Part shown: positions 44,228-53,418 of the stretch, piece after piece
Layout of the letters: each line of letters begins with the position of its first letter
Position numbering within the stretch: the stretch's first letter is position 1
Source of the DNA: Humibacter sp. RRB41
GTDB lineage: Bacteria > Actinomycetota > Actinomycetes > Actinomycetales > Microbacteriaceae
Direction of reading: 5' to 3'
Assembly (NCBI RefSeq): GCF_022761015.1
Contig: NZ_JAKWJQ010000006.1
Location: 145,762-209,761, forward strand
DNA: 64,000 nt
Translations under genes and position numbers: made by a program
The notes under the pieces: generated by a model
The model's input: only the letters and a program-made list of their open reading frames with translations
What the model was told of the DNA's origin: nothing
Database searches by the model: none

Positions 44228-44884
44228 TCAGGCTGCGGCGTCGAGCCAGGTGAGCACAGCCAACACCCTGCGATGGTCCGTGCCCGAATCGTCGAGGCCG
44301 AGCTTGGCGAAGATCGCCGACACGTTCTTCTCGACCGCACCGACGCCGACGTGCAGCAGTCCCGCGATCGCGGCGTTCGTGCGGCCCTCCGCCATCAGCT
44401 GCAGGGTCTCCCGCTCCCTCGGCGTGAGTGCGGCGAGCGGGTCCGCGCGCCGACCGACGAGTTGCGCGACGACTTCGGGGTCGAGCACGGTGCCGCCGGA
44501 GGCGACGCGGGTCACGGCATCCGTCAGCTCGTCGAGGGATGCCAGCCGGTCTTTGAGCAGGTAGCCCATGCCCCCTGCGCCGCTGCCGAGAAGTTCGCGC
44601 GCATACGTGGTCTCGACGTACTGGCTCAGCAGCAACACGCCGACCCCGGGCTGTGCAGCGTGCAGCGCGAGGGCCGCCCGCACTCCCTCGTCGCGGAAGG
44701 TGGGCGGCATCCGCACGTCCAGCAGCGCGACGTCGAACGGCACGGTCTTCGCCGCGGTGAGCAGAGCTTCGGCGTCACCGAACGCTCCGACCGTGACGAA
44801 GCCGGCCTCGGAGAGGACGCGCACGAGCCCCTCGCGCAGCAGAACGGAATCGTCCGCAATCAGCACATGGAGGGGTTCGGTCAC
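44228..44884 (-). CDS. LuxR-family response regulator (NarL/DesR type)
   Basis: 218 residues: a receiver domain with phosphorylatable Asp in FDVALLDVRMPP and acidic pocket IADDS, and a C-terminal HTH (LTPRERETLQLMAEGRTNAA, then VEKNVSAIFAKLGL). GTG start, four bases after the stop of the histidine kinase gene, so the two are translated from one mRNA. The target genes are unknown; such pairs often control a nearby membrane or export gene, here perhaps the MFS gene downstream. Confidence 0.93.
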   Translation of the reverse strand: MTEPLHVLIADDSVLLREGLVRVLSEAGFVTVGAFGDAEALLTAAKTVPFDVALLDVRMPPTFRDEGVRAALALHAAQPGVGVLLLSQYVETTYARELLGSGAGGMGYLLKDRLASLDELTDAVTRVASGGTVLDPEVVAQLVGRRADPLAALTPRERETLQLMAEGRTNAAIAGLLHVGVGAVEKNVSAIFAKLGLDDSGTDHRRVLAVLTWLDAAA

Positions 44885-44888
44885 GCAC

Positions 44889-46244
44889 TCACGATATCGG
44901 CACCGCGATGTTCACGACGGTGCCGGAACGGCTCGACGCGAGCTGGGTGGTTCCGCGCATCGACGTCACGCGCTCGCGGATGCCCGCCAGCCCGTGCCCT
45001 TCGGCGAACCCCGCGCCGCCGTGCCCGTTGTCGGAGACCGAGAGCAGCACGGTGTTCTGGTCCACCACGATCCGCACCCGCGCGAGTGAGGCATCCGCGT
45101 GCTTCGACACATTGGTGAGCAACTCGGCCGCGACGAAGTAGAGGTTGCGTTCGATCTCTGAGGGGAGTTCGCGGTTCAGCGCGTAGGTCAGCTCGACGGG
45201 AACCGTGCTTCGGGCGCCGAGGGACTCCAGGGCTGCCTTCAGTCCGCGGTCCTGCAGAATGGGCGGCGCGAATCCGCGGGAGAGCGCCCGCAGCTCGTCG
45301 AGCGACTCCTGCGCGGTAGTTGCGGCCTCGTCGAGAAGTCGGGCGGCGGCATCCGGATCGTCGTGCATGCGCCGCTGCGCGGAGGCGATGTCCATGCGAA
45401 GGCGGAGCAGGCCCTGTTGCGGACCGTCATGGATGTCGCGCTCCAGCCTGCGCAGGGTGCGATCCTCCGCGGCAACGGCGGCCGCTCGCGACTCGGACAG
45501 CTCGCTGACCTCGCGGCGCAGACTCTGCGACGACCAGGATCCGAGCAGGCCCTTGGCGATGCCCCAGTGCACGAGGATGAGACCACGCATCACGAACGGA
45601 AGCGTGAAGAGCATGATGACGCCGACGATCCCGAACATGACCGCGTCGCCTACTCGAGGATCGAACGTCGCCGTGGTGCCCGTCGCCCACTCCCAGATCA
45701 CGCGAGACAGCCAGACGCTTCTGCCCTCGTTCGGGATGAAGCCGACCCAGATCCAGTAGGTGACGCCGCCGAGGGAGGTGGCGACCCAGGCGATCATGAT
45801 TCCCCATGTCACTGTGCTCACGGCGATCTGCGCGAGCATCCCGTCCAGGAGGTACAACCAGTACCGGCCGTCGGCGAGCGGCCCGAAGACCTTGCCGATG
45901 AAGCCGGTTCCCACCCGCCCACGCCACTGCGGACGAGGGATGCGCGGCCGGCCGGCGAACTCGAGCAGTCGCAGCGTCAGCGTCCCGTAGCCGCGCGCCA
46001 CGTACAACGCGGCGAGTACGAGGAAGAAGCCGATGATCAGCACCGCCAGGCCGACTCCCGCGAAGAAGATCGGCCACAGCAGACTCGTGCCGATGACGGC
46101 GAGAGGGAAGGCGACGAAGAGCACGCCGACCTCGGCCGGAGTGCTGCGCCAGAGCTCGCCGTAGCGCACCCAGAACCCGGCGCTGGGTTCGATCGCAACC
46201 GGTGTGGAACTGTGAGTCGTCATCGTGCCGGTCTCCGTGCTCAT
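44889..46244 (-). CDS. Sensor histidine kinase (NarL/DesK type)
   Basis: 451 residues. Residues about 20-225 form a membrane sensor domain with four or five helices (the sensor domain seen in many actinobacterial kinases). The phosphoacceptor is in ERDIHDGPQQGLLRLRMDIA (HisKA_3), and the ATPase has LLTNVSKHADASLARV and VSDNGHGGAGF and GLAGIRERV. It phosphorylates the regulator encoded four bases downstream. AAGGAGG precedes the ATG. The signal is unknown, possibly a membrane or cell-wall state. Confidence 0.92.
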   Translation of the reverse strand: MSTETGTMTTHSSTPVAIEPSAGFWVRYGELWRSTPAEVGVLFVAFPLAVIGTSLLWPIFFAGVGLAVLIIGFFLVLAALYVARGYGTLTLRLLEFAGRPRIPRPQWRGRVGTGFIGKVFGPLADGRYWLYLLDGMLAQIAVSTVTWGIMIAWVATSLGGVTYWIWVGFIPNEGRSVWLSRVIWEWATGTTATFDPRVGDAVMFGIVGVIMLFTLPFVMRGLILVHWGIAKGLLGSWSSQSLRREVSELSESRAAAVAAEDRTLRRLERDIHDGPQQGLLRLRMDIASAQRRMHDDPDAAARLLDEAATTAQESLDELRALSRGFAPPILQDRGLKAALESLGARSTVPVELTYALNRELPSEIERNLYFVAAELLTNVSKHADASLARVRIVVDQNTVLLSVSDNGHGGAGFAEGHGLAGIRERVTSMRGTTQLASSRSGTVVNIAVPIS

Positions 46245-46411
46245 GATGCTGGGCCTCCTTGGTGAGTCCGTGGTCGACCGCTGCGCTCGTGCGGTTGGTC
46301 GTCGTGCACATCAAGACTCCCGGCCTCACGGTGCCGTCCCCACCCGGCGGATCACCGAATGCCTACGGGGGTTATCCCTACTATCCCGGCGAGTTCCAGC
46401 GCGCGCCACTG

Positions 46412-46417
46412 TAGACT
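46412..46417 (+). promoter_or_regulatory. -10 box of the ileS operon
   Basis: TAGACT, with a start site expected near 46424, at the 5' end of the T-box leader. Confidence 0.55.
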
Positions 46418-46423
46418 TTCGCG

Positions 46424-46668
46424 CAACGACTGTGATCCGGCCATCACCGGGGAGTCTCCGGAAGAACGGCACACCTCATCCGCTTGGCGGGTGGAACGCG
46501 CCAAGTAGAACCGGGCGGGTCGGCCCGTCACAGCCTTCATGAAGTGGTCGCGCTCCGCCGACGGATGCCGGTGCGTGGCAAGCGGGGTGGTACCGCGTTC
46601 CCGGCATGTTTTCCTTCACGTCGCCGGCTGCGTCCTCGTGCAGAAGTGGAATCCCTGCCAGGAGAAGC
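46424..46668 (+). promoter_or_regulatory. Translational T-box riboswitch of ileS
   Basis: The T-box consensus GGGGTGGTACCGCG is at 46584-46597; its bulge TGGT (46588-46591) is complementary to the ACCA end of uncharged tRNA-Ile. A short stem I lies at about 46425-46475 and holds the Ile codon ATC at 46443-46445 in GGCCATCACCGGGGAG, the form seen in mycobacterial ileS leaders. No terminator follows; AGGAGA (46660-46665) and the ATG come next, so control should act on ribosome access. The 46245-46411 stretch before it holds only promoters; I see no gene there. Confidence 0.9.
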
Positions 46669-49600
46669 ATGCCGTACCCCATCTCAGACGATCACAACGA
46701 GCCCGTCGTCCCTTCGCCGCGTTTTCCGCAGATCGAAGAGGATGTCCTCGCGTTCTGGAAGCGCGACGACACCTTCCGGGCATCCGTCGACCAGCGCGAG
46801 GGCGCACCCGAGTGGGTCTTCTACGACGGTCCGCCGTTCGCGAACGGGCTGCCGCATTACGGGCACCTGCTCACCGGCTACGCGAAGGATGTCTTTCCCC
46901 GCTACCAGACGATGCGCGGCAAGCAGGTGCACCGCCGGTTCGGCTGGGACACGCACGGACTGCCGGCCGAGCTGGAAGCCGAGCGGCAACTCGGCCTCAC
47001 CGACAAGAGCCAGATCGAAGAGATGGGCATCGCCGCGTTCAACGAGGCGGCGCGGTCATCCGTGCTCAAGTACACGCACGAGTGGCGAGAATACGTCACG
47101 CGCCAGGCGCGCTGGGTCGACTTCGACAACGACTACAAGACGCTCGACGTCACCTACATGGAGTCGGTGATCTGGGCCTTCAAACAGCTGCACCACAAGG
47201 GCCTCGCCTACGAGGGCTACCGTGTGCTGCCGTACTGCTGGCGCGATCAGACGCCGTTGTCGAACCACGAGCTGCGCATGGACGACGACGTCTACAAGAT
47301 GCGACAGGACCAGACCGTGACCGTGACCTTCCCGCTGGTGGGGGAGAAGGCCGAAGCGCTCGGACTGACCGCTGTGCGCGCGCTCGCATGGACGACCACG
47401 CCCTGGACGCTGCCGACGAACCTGGCGCTCGCCGTGGGCCCTGGGATCACGTATGCGGTGGTGCCGGCCGGTCCCGACGGCACTCCGGACGCCGAGGTGC
47501 ACCGTGAGGGCGGCGACGCATCCGAGGTTCTCGGCGCGGAATACCTGATCGCCCTCGACCTCGTCGGCTCGTACGCGAAGGACCTCGGCTACGACTCGGC
47601 GGAGGATGCCCGCTCCGCCGTCACGCGCACCGTGACCGGTTCGCAGCTGGCGGGCGTGCGCTACGACCGGCTGTGGGACTACTACGCGGATGCCGCGGCA
47701 TACGGCACGCAGAACGCGTGGCAGATCCTCACCGACGACTACGTCTCCACCGAGGAGGGCACCGGCATCGTGCACCAGGCGCCCGCCTACGGCGAGGACG
47801 ACCAGCGGGTGTGTGCAGCGGCGGGCATCCCCGTCGTGCTCTCCGTCGACGACGGCGGTCGCTTCCTCTCCGAGGTGTCCGATGTCGCCGGGCTTCAGGT
47901 GTTCGAGGCGAACAAGCCGCTCATCCGCGAGCTCAGGGAGATGGGAAGGCTGCTGCGGCAGGCATCCTACGAGCACAGCTATCCGCACTGCTGGCGCTGC
48001 CGCAACCCGCTGATCTACAAGGCGGTGTCGAGCTGGTTCGTGCGCGTCCCCGAGTTCAGGGACCGCATGATCGAGCTCAACCAGCAGATCGACTGGGTTC
48101 CCGACAATGTCAAGGACGGTCAGTTCGGCAAGTGGCTCGAAGGCGCGCGCGATTGGTCGATCAGCCGCAACCGCTACTTCGGTTCGCCGATCCCCGTCTG
48201 GAAGAGCGACGACCCCGACTTCCCGCGCGTCGACGTCTACGGCTCGCTCGAGGAGTTGGAACGCGACTTCGGACGTCTCCCCGAGAACGCCGACGGCAAC
48301 CCCGACCTGCACCGGCCGTACATCGACGAGCTGACTCGCCCCAACCCGGACGACCCGAGCGGTCGATCGACGATGCGCCGCATCCCCGATGTGCTGGATG
48401 TCTGGTTCGATTCGGGTTCCATGCCGTACGCGCAGGTGCACTACCCGTTCGAGAACCGGGAGTGGTTCGACACCCACAACCCGGCCGACTTCATCGTCGA
48501 ATACATCGGGCAGACCCGTGGCTGGTTCTACCTGATGCACGTGCTCGGAACGGCGATCTTCGATCGTCCGGCGTTCAAGCGCGTGATCAGCCACGGCATC
48601 GTGCTGGGCAGCGACGGGCAGAAGATGTCGAAGTCGCTGCGCAACTACCCCGACGTGGCCGAGGTGTTCGATCGCGACGGCTCGGATGCCATGCGCTGGT
48701 TCCTGATGTCGTCCTCCGTTCTGCGCGGCGGCAACCTCATCGTCACGGAGGAGGGCATCAGGCAGGGAGTACGCGAGGCGCTGCTACCGCTGTGGAGCAC
48801 CTGGTACTTCTTCTCCCTCTACGCGAACGCGAGCGGATATCAGGCGAAGCGCAGCACGGAATCAGCAGACGTGCTCGACCGCTACCTGCTCGCGAAGACG
48901 CACGAGCTGGTCGGGGCCGTCACGACAGATCTCGACAACCTCGACTCCACGCTCGCCGCCGCGAAGATCCGCGACTTCGCCGACGTGCTGACCAACTGGT
49001 ACGTGCGCAGGTCGAGGGACCGGTTCTGGGAGGGCGTGACGGCTGACGGCCGCAACGCAGAGGCGTTCGACACCCTGTACACGGTGCTCGAGACTGTCGC
49101 GCGGCTGGCAGCCCCTCTCCTCCCGCTCGTCACGGAGCGCATCTGGAAAGGCCTGACCGGCGGGCGCAGCGTGCACCTGACCGACTGGCCTGTGGCCTCT
49201 GAATTCCCGCAGGACGACGCGCTGGTCGCCGCGATGGATCGCGTTCGTCAGGTGAGCTCGGTCGTGCTGTCTCTGCGCAAGCAGGCCGGGCTGCGGGTGC
49301 GCCTGCCGCTGGCCGAACTCACCGTGATCACCGAGGGCGCTGCGTCGCTGGAGCCGTTCGAGGGCATCCTGCGCGACGAGCTCAACGTGAAAGCCGTTCG
49401 GCTGGTGACGTTCACTGAGAACAGCCCGGCCGAGTACGGCATCAGCAAGCGCCTCAGCGTCAACGCCCGCGCCGCCGGCCCCAGGCTCGGCAAGACCGTG
49501 CAATCGGCCATCAAGGCGTCGCGGGAAGGCGACTGGTCGGAGACGGACGGCGTCGTCACAGCCGGCGGAATCGCTTTGCAGACCGGCGAGTACGAGCTCG

Positions 49601-49977
49601 TGCTGGAGGCGACGGATGCGCACGGCTCGGGCCGCGCGATCTCCCTCCTCCCGGGGGCGGGCTTCGTGCTGCTGGAGACGACGACGACCGACGAGCTCGA
49701 GGCTGAGGGGCTCGCGCGCGATGTCGTGCGGGTCGTGCAGGAGAGCCGCAAGCAGGCGGGTCTCGACGTGAGCGATCGCATCCGGCTGCGCCTCGTGCTC
49801 GACCGCGAGGGCGTCGACGCGGTGCGTGCGAACGCGGATCTGGTGGGTTCCGAGACACTCGCCGTTGAACTCGAGGTCGACGTCGACGATGCGGTGGCCG
49901 ACGCGCAGAATTCCGTCGCGGTCGGAGCAGCATCGACACTGCTCGTGTGCCTCGAGAAAGTGGAGGTGGTGAAGTGA
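46669..49977 (+). CDS. ileS: Isoleucyl-tRNA synthetase
   Basis: 1102 residues; charges tRNA-Ile and edits valine. The HIGH motif is [14 protein letters not shown] and the KMSKS motif is [15 protein letters not shown]1 editing lies between. The length and motifs fit the long eukaryote-like IleRS used by actinobacteria. The ATG at 46669 is nine bases after AGGAGA at the end of the T-box; an earlier ATG at 46606 lies inside the riboswitch and is rejected. Its stop overlaps the folC start (GTGA). Confidence 0.97.
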   Translation: MPYPISDDHNEPVVPSPRFPQIEEDVLAFWKRDDTFRASVDQREGAPEWVFYDGPPFANGLPHYGHLLTGYAKDVFPRYQTMRGKQVHRRFGWDTHGLPAELEAERQLGLTDKSQIEEMGIAAFNEAARSSVLKYTHEWREYVTRQARWVDFDNDYKTLDVTYMESVIWAFKQLHHKGLAYEGYRVLPYCWRDQTPLSNHELRMDDDVYKMRQDQTVTVTFPLVGEKAEALGLTAVRALAWTTTPWTLPTNLALAVGPGITYAVVPAGPDGTPDAEVHREGGDASEVLGAEYLIALDLVGSYAKDLGYDSAEDARSAVTRTVTGSQLAGVRYDRLWDYYADAAAYGTQNAWQILTDDYVSTEEGTGIVHQAPAYGEDDQRVCAAAGIPVVLSVDDGGRFLSEVSDVAGLQVFEANKPLIRELREMGRLLRQASYEHSYPHCWRCRNPLIYKAVSSWFVRVPEFRDRMIELNQQIDWVPDNVKDGQFGKWLEGARDWSISRNRYFGSPIPVWKSDDPDFPRVDVYGSLEELERDFGRLPENADGNPDLHRPYIDELTRPNPDDPSGRSTMRRIPDVLDVWFDSGSMPYAQVHYPFENREWFDTHNPADFIVEYIGQTRGWFYLMHVLGTAIFDRPAFKRVISHGIVLGSDGQKMSKSLRNYPDVAEVFDRDGSDAMRWFLMSSSVLRGGNLIVTEEGIRQGVREALLPLWSTWYFFSLYANASGYQAKRSTESADVLDRYLLAKTHELVGAVTTDLDNLDSTLAAAKIRDFADVLTNWYVRRSRDRFWEGVTADGRNAEAFDTLYTVLETVARLAAPLLPLVTERIWKGLTGGRSVHLTDWPVASEFPQDDALVAAMDRVRQVSSVVLSLRKQAGLRVRLPLAELTVITEGAASLEPFEGILRDELNVKAVRLVTFTENSPAEYGISKRLSVNARAAGPRLGKTVQSAIKASREGDWSETDGVVTAGGIALQTGEYELVLEATDAHGSGRAISLLPGAGFVLLETTTTDELEAEGLARDVVRVVQESRKQAGLDVSDRIRLRLVLDREGVDAVRANADLVGSETLAVELEVDVDDAVADAQNSVAVGAASTLLVCLEKVEVVK

Positions 49978-51338
49978 CCGACGAGGACGAGAGCTTCCGC
50001 GAAGCAGCGGATGCGGTCTACGAGACTCTGCTCGAACGACTGGGGGAGTCCAGCCCGCGACCGCGTCTGGGCCCGACGCGTCGCGCCGTCGAACTTCTCG
50101 GCGACCCGCAGCGGGCGTACCCGATCATCCACGTGACGGGAACGAACGGGAAGACCTCGACGAGTCGCATCATCGAGAGCATCCTGCGCGCGTACGGTCT
50201 GCGCGTCGGCCTGTTCTCGAGTCCTCATCTGCTGCGCTTCAACGAGCGCTTCATGATCGACGGGGAGCCGATCACCGACGAGGCTCTCGCACGCAACTGG
50301 GACGACATCGAGCCCTACGTGCAGATGGCCGACGCGGAACTCGAGGCCGACGGCGAGCCGCGGCTCACGTTCTTCGAGGTCGTCACCGTTCTGGCTTTCG
50401 CGGTCTTCGCGGATGCCCCTGTCGATGTCGCGGTGATCGAGGTCGGCATGGGCGGCGAGTGGGATTCGACCAACGTCGGCGACGGTCAGGTCGCCGTGTT
50501 CACGCCGATCTCGCTCGACCACACCGAGCGGCTCGGTAAGACGATCGCCGAGATCGCCCGCACCAAGAGCGGAATCATCAAGCCGTCCGCCTCGGTCGTG
50601 AGTTCCGCGCAGACGGAGGTGGCCGTCGCCGAGCTACGCAGGGCGGCGAACCTGCGCGAGGCATCCATCGCCTTCCAGCCTTCGGACTTCGAGGTGGAGA
50701 GCGATGCCGTCGCCGTCGGCGGCCAGCTCGTGACCATCCGCGGCCGTGCAGCGACCTACGCGGACCTGTTCCTTCCGCTGTACGGAGCACACCAGGCGCA
50801 GAATGCGGCTGTCGCTGTCGCCGCGGTCGAGGCGTTCCTCGGTGGCGGCGAAGAGGCGCTCCGCGAGCCGCTGCTCGAGGAGGCGTTCGCCACCGTCACC
50901 TCTCCCGGCCGCCTGCAGCTCGTCGGCACCGATCCCACGGTCCTGGTGGATGCCGCACACAATCCCGCTGGAGCCCTCACGCTCGCCGCGGCTCTGCCGA
51001 CGTTCTTCGACTTCGACGAGTTCGCGTTCGTGATCGGCATTCTGCGAGACAAGGATGCCCATGGCATCGTCGACGCGCTGGCTCCGCTGGCCGCCCGCAT
51101 CTTCGTCACGCAGTCGCACTCCGAGCGCTCCACATCATCGGACGAGCTCGCCGACAGCGTGGAGGAGTGGACGCACGAACACGTGGAGTCCCACCCCGAT
51201 CTCGGGGACGCGATCGAGGCGGCGCGCGAGTGGGCTGGCGCTGAGCAGCGCCGCGCGGTCGTCGTCACCGGATCGATCGCACTCATCGGAGAGACGCTCG
51301 GCCTCGCGCAGGAGCGCGACTGGAAGGCCGCAGAGTGA
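49974..51338 (+). CDS. folC: Bifunctional folylpolyglutamate synthase / dihydrofolate synthase
   Basis: 454 residues; adds glutamate to dihydropteroate and to tetrahydrofolates. The ATP loop is [19 protein letters not shown], with [12 protein letters not shown] (omega loop), [13 protein letters not shown] and [14 protein letters not shown]. The GTG start overlaps the ileS stop by four bases, after a GGAGGTGG Shine-Dalgarno sequence, so it is coupled. In mycobacteria folC follows valS; here ileS takes that place. Confidence 0.95.
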   Translation: MTDEDESFREAADAVYETLLERLGESSPRPRLGPTRRAVELLGDPQRAYPIIHVTGTNGKTSTSRIIESILRAYGLRVGLFSSPHLLRFNERFMIDGEPITDEALARNWDDIEPYVQMADAELEADGEPRLTFFEVVTVLAFAVFADAPVDVAVIEVGMGGEWDSTNVGDGQVAVFTPISLDHTERLGKTIAEIARTKSGIIKPSASVVSSAQTEVAVAELRRAANLREASIAFQPSDFEVESDAVAVGGQLVTIRGRAATYADLFLPLYGAHQAQNAAVAVAAVEAFLGGGEEALREPLLEEAFATVTSPGRLQLVGTDPTVLVDAAHNPAGALTLAAALPTFFDFDEFAFVIGILRDKDAHGIVDALAPLAARIFVTQSHSERSTSSDELADSVEEWTHEHVESHPDLGDAIEAAREWAGAEQRRAVVVTGSIALIGETLGLAQERDWKAAE

Positions 51339-51784
51339 GCGAGCCGGCCGCCGGGCCTGCGCCGAGGCAGCGCAGACAGCGTTCAGCACAGGAGAGCCTC
51401 GGCACGATCGTGCTCGGTTTCGAGGTGATCGTCGTCTTCCTCGGCGCCCTCGTCGTCTTCGGGCTCCACGCCCTCCCGCCTGTTCAGGCGCTCGGAGGCG
51501 GAATCGGGCTCATCGTACTGATGATCGTCGCGATTCCGCTGCTGCGCTACCGCGTCGGCTACTGGCTGGGCTGGCTGGTGCAACTGGTCGTGATCGCCTC
51601 CGGCCTCCTGGTCGGCATGCTGTTCATCGTCGGTGTCATCTTCACCGCCATCTGGGCCTATGCCATGATCGCCGGCGCGCGACTCGACCGGCGCAACGCC
51701 GCGTATCGGGCCGCCGAAGCGGCCGGCGCGGCCGAGGCATCCGAATCCACACCTCCCGACACCACCCATAAGGAGAAGGAATGA
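51335..51784 (+). CDS. DUF4233 membrane protein
   Basis: 149 residues with three or four membrane helices: about 22-45 ([20 protein letters not shown]), 52-72, 78-105 and the following region. The C-terminal tail is Ala-rich and charged. It is the DUF4233 protein always found between folC and ndk in actinobacteria (Rv2446c in M. tuberculosis); the function is unknown. It starts at a GTG inside the folC stop (GTGA) and ends at the ndk start (ATGA). Confidence 0.88.
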   Translation: MSEPAAGPAPRQRRQRSAQESLGTIVLGFEVIVVFLGALVVFGLHALPPVQALGGGIGLIVLMIVAIPLLRYRVGYWLGWLVQLVVIASGLLVGMLFIVGVIFTAIWAYAMIAGARLDRRNAAYRAAEAAGAAEASESTPPDTTHKEKE

Positions 51785-52197
51785 CCACCATCGAAGAGAC
51801 CCTCGTGCTCGTCAAGCCCGACGGAGTCGCCAGAGGACTGACCGGCGAGATCCTGCGCCGCATCGAGGCCAAGGGCTACGCCCTGGTCGACGTCAAGCTC
51901 GTCGAGGCCGATCGCGAACTGCTCGCGAAGCACTACGAGGAGCACCAGGGAAAGCCGTTCTACGAGCCCCTGGTCGAGTTCATGGAGTCGGGGCCGATCG
52001 TCGCCATCCGCGTCGCCGGGAATCGCGTCATCGAGGGCTTCCGCTCGCTCGCGGGCGCCACGGACCCCACGACCGCTGCACCCGGCACCATCCGTGGCGA
52101 CCTCGCACGCGACTGGGGTCTCGCCGTACAGCAGAACCTGGTGCACGGTTCGGACTCGCCGGAAAGCGCCGCCCGCGAGCTCGCCCTCTGGTTTTAG
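51781..52197 (+). CDS. ndk: Nucleoside diphosphate kinase
   Basis: 138 residues; transfers the terminal phosphate between nucleoside triphosphates and diphosphates. [15 protein letters not shown] opens the fold and the phosphorylated His is in [12 protein letters not shown]. The ATG overlaps the previous stop by four bases. It ends the operon ileS-folC-DUF4233-ndk; a large hairpin lies at 52289-52333. Confidence 0.97.
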   Translation: MTTIEETLVLVKPDGVARGLTGEILRRIEAKGYALVDVKLVEADRELLAKHYEEHQGKPFYEPLVEFMESGPIVAIRVAGNRVIEGFRSLAGATDPTTAAPGTIRGDLARDWGLAVQQNLVHGSDSPESAARELALWF

Positions 52198-52288
52198 ACC
52201 GTGCGAGCGCAGCTCGCGCGGCGCCGGCGTCGCGGCACGGCATGGTGCCCGGCACAGCGTGCCTTCGCGAAGACAGGCAGGACAGCGG

Positions 52289-52333
52289 AGATCGCGTGAG
52301 AACAGGCAGAAGTTGCCTGTTCTCACGCGATCT
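52289..52333. terminator. Large hairpin between ndk and the VKOR gene
   Basis: A perfect 20-bp stem (52289-52308 with 52314-52333) and a 5-base loop GAAGT, between two convergent genes. The half-motif ACAGGCAG also occurs just outside the stem, at about 52273 and as its complement after 52333. Confidence 0.75.
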
Positions 52334-52422
52334 GCCTGTTATCGGGGTGCCGAAGTGTCACGCGACTGCATGAGAGGCGAGAGCCACCCACGAAGCCACC
52401 CACGAGAAGAGCGCAGAACGAC

Positions 52423-53037
52423 TCAACGGAAGGCGTTGGGGATCCACTGCACCTGGATCTGCGCGAAGACCGCGACGATCACGTACGAGATCAGGGTGAT
52501 CAGCGGAATCCATGAGTAGGCGGCAGCGAAGAAGGAGCGCACCCGCTCGTTCGTCGGGATGTTGCCTTCTTTGAGGTTGTAGAACGTCACGACCCAGAAC
52601 GTGGGAATGGTCACGACCCAGGTGACCATGCAGTACGGGCACAGTACGAAGAGGCTGTACAGGCTCGAGTAGATGAGGAAGATCACCAGTACGATCGCGC
52701 CGAGCACGCCGAGGTTGAAGAGCATCCAGAACCACTTCTTGAACCGCGCGCCCGCGAGGATCGCGACACCGACGGCGATCGGGGCGGCCCAGCACGCCAC
52801 GCCGATGATCGGGTTCGGGAATCCGAGAACCGCGCCCTGCCACGAGGCCAGGTTCTTCGAGCAGCCAACGAGCGGGTTGATGTTGCACGTGAGTTGTGCA
52901 GCCGGATGCTCGAGCACCGTGAACTTGTCGATCGTGAGCGCGAAGGCGGCGAGCCATCCGATCACCCCCGCGACGATGAGGAAGATCGCGAGCCCAGTGG
53001 GCCGCCTGGTTTCGGTGGGGGAGTCGAGCGACACCAT
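52423..53037 (-). CDS. Vitamin K epoxide reductase (VKOR) family protein
   Basis: 204 residues with five predicted membrane helices. The periplasmic-facing Cys pair is in CNINPLVGCSKNLASW and the quinone-side pair in FVLCPYCMVTW (CxxC), the VKOR pattern. In actinobacteria it reoxidises a DsbA-like protein and passes electrons to menaquinone, allowing disulfide formation in exported proteins. Start ATG 53037; a GTG at 53034 would be leaderless with the CATAAT box. No partner DsbA gene adjoins. Confidence 0.9.
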   Translation of the reverse strand: MVSLDSPTETRRPTGLAIFLIVAGVIGWLAAFALTIDKFTVLEHPAAQLTCNINPLVGCSKNLASWQGAVLGFPNPIIGVACWAAPIAVGVAILAGARFKKWFWMLFNLGVLGAIVLVIFLIYSSLYSLFVLCPYCMVTWVVTIPTFWVVTFYNLKEGNIPTNERVRSFFAAAYSWIPLITLISYVIVAVFAQIQVQWIPNAFR

Positions 53038-53040
53038 CGC

Positions 53041-53046
53041 ATTATG
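53041..53046 (-). promoter_or_regulatory. -10 box of the VKOR gene
   Basis: CATAAT on the minus strand, three bases before ATG 53037 and six before GTG 53034. The spacing fits the GTG better. Confidence 0.5.
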
Positions 53047-53101
53047 GCAGAGCGACACGACGGCTCCGCCCCACCTGACCGGGGAGCGCAGGCTGCCGTG
53101 C

Positions 53102-53107
53102 GATAAT
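53102..53107 (+). promoter_or_regulatory. -10 box of rne
   Basis: GATAAT, within TGCGATAATGGG (an extended -10). Transcription should start near 53114. Confidence 0.5.
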
Positions 53108-53113
53108 GGGCAG

Positions 53114-53418
53114 GATCGCGCGAGCAGGGCTCGCACGGTCGCAAAGAAGCTTTCACGGGTACCGCAGACGCGAGCCCGTTCGTCGAGTCGCGCGCGACCC
53201 GACGGAAAGAGACGTTACAGACCAGACGTGACAGACAGGGGACGAGCGAACGAAAGCGAGAGCCGCGATCTACGCAGCGCCACGAAGCGCCGTGCACATC
53301 GCGCACCCTTTCGAACGCCGGGCCGAGGATTGGCGGGCGCGCGCTGAACGCGCCGTCCGCATGAGTACAGCCGTACCGGGCGCGCGTGTCCACCGTACGG
53401 TCGAGGAGTGCACCAGCG
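53114..53418 (+). promoter_or_regulatory. Long 5' leader of rne
   Basis: If the GATAAT box at 53102 is the promoter, rne has a leader of about 305 bases. It is G/C-rich, holds several short complementary stretches and ends in GAGGAG before the ATG. RNase E genes of other bacteria use a long leader for self-control, so the same may apply. I see no gene inside it; the whole 53038-53418 stretch is promoters and leader. Confidence 0.5.

Noticed and set aside
46372..46380. TTATCCCTA, resembling the core of the I-SceI homing site
   Set aside because: Only nine bases match; there is no intron, intein or endonuclease gene nearby, so it is chance.
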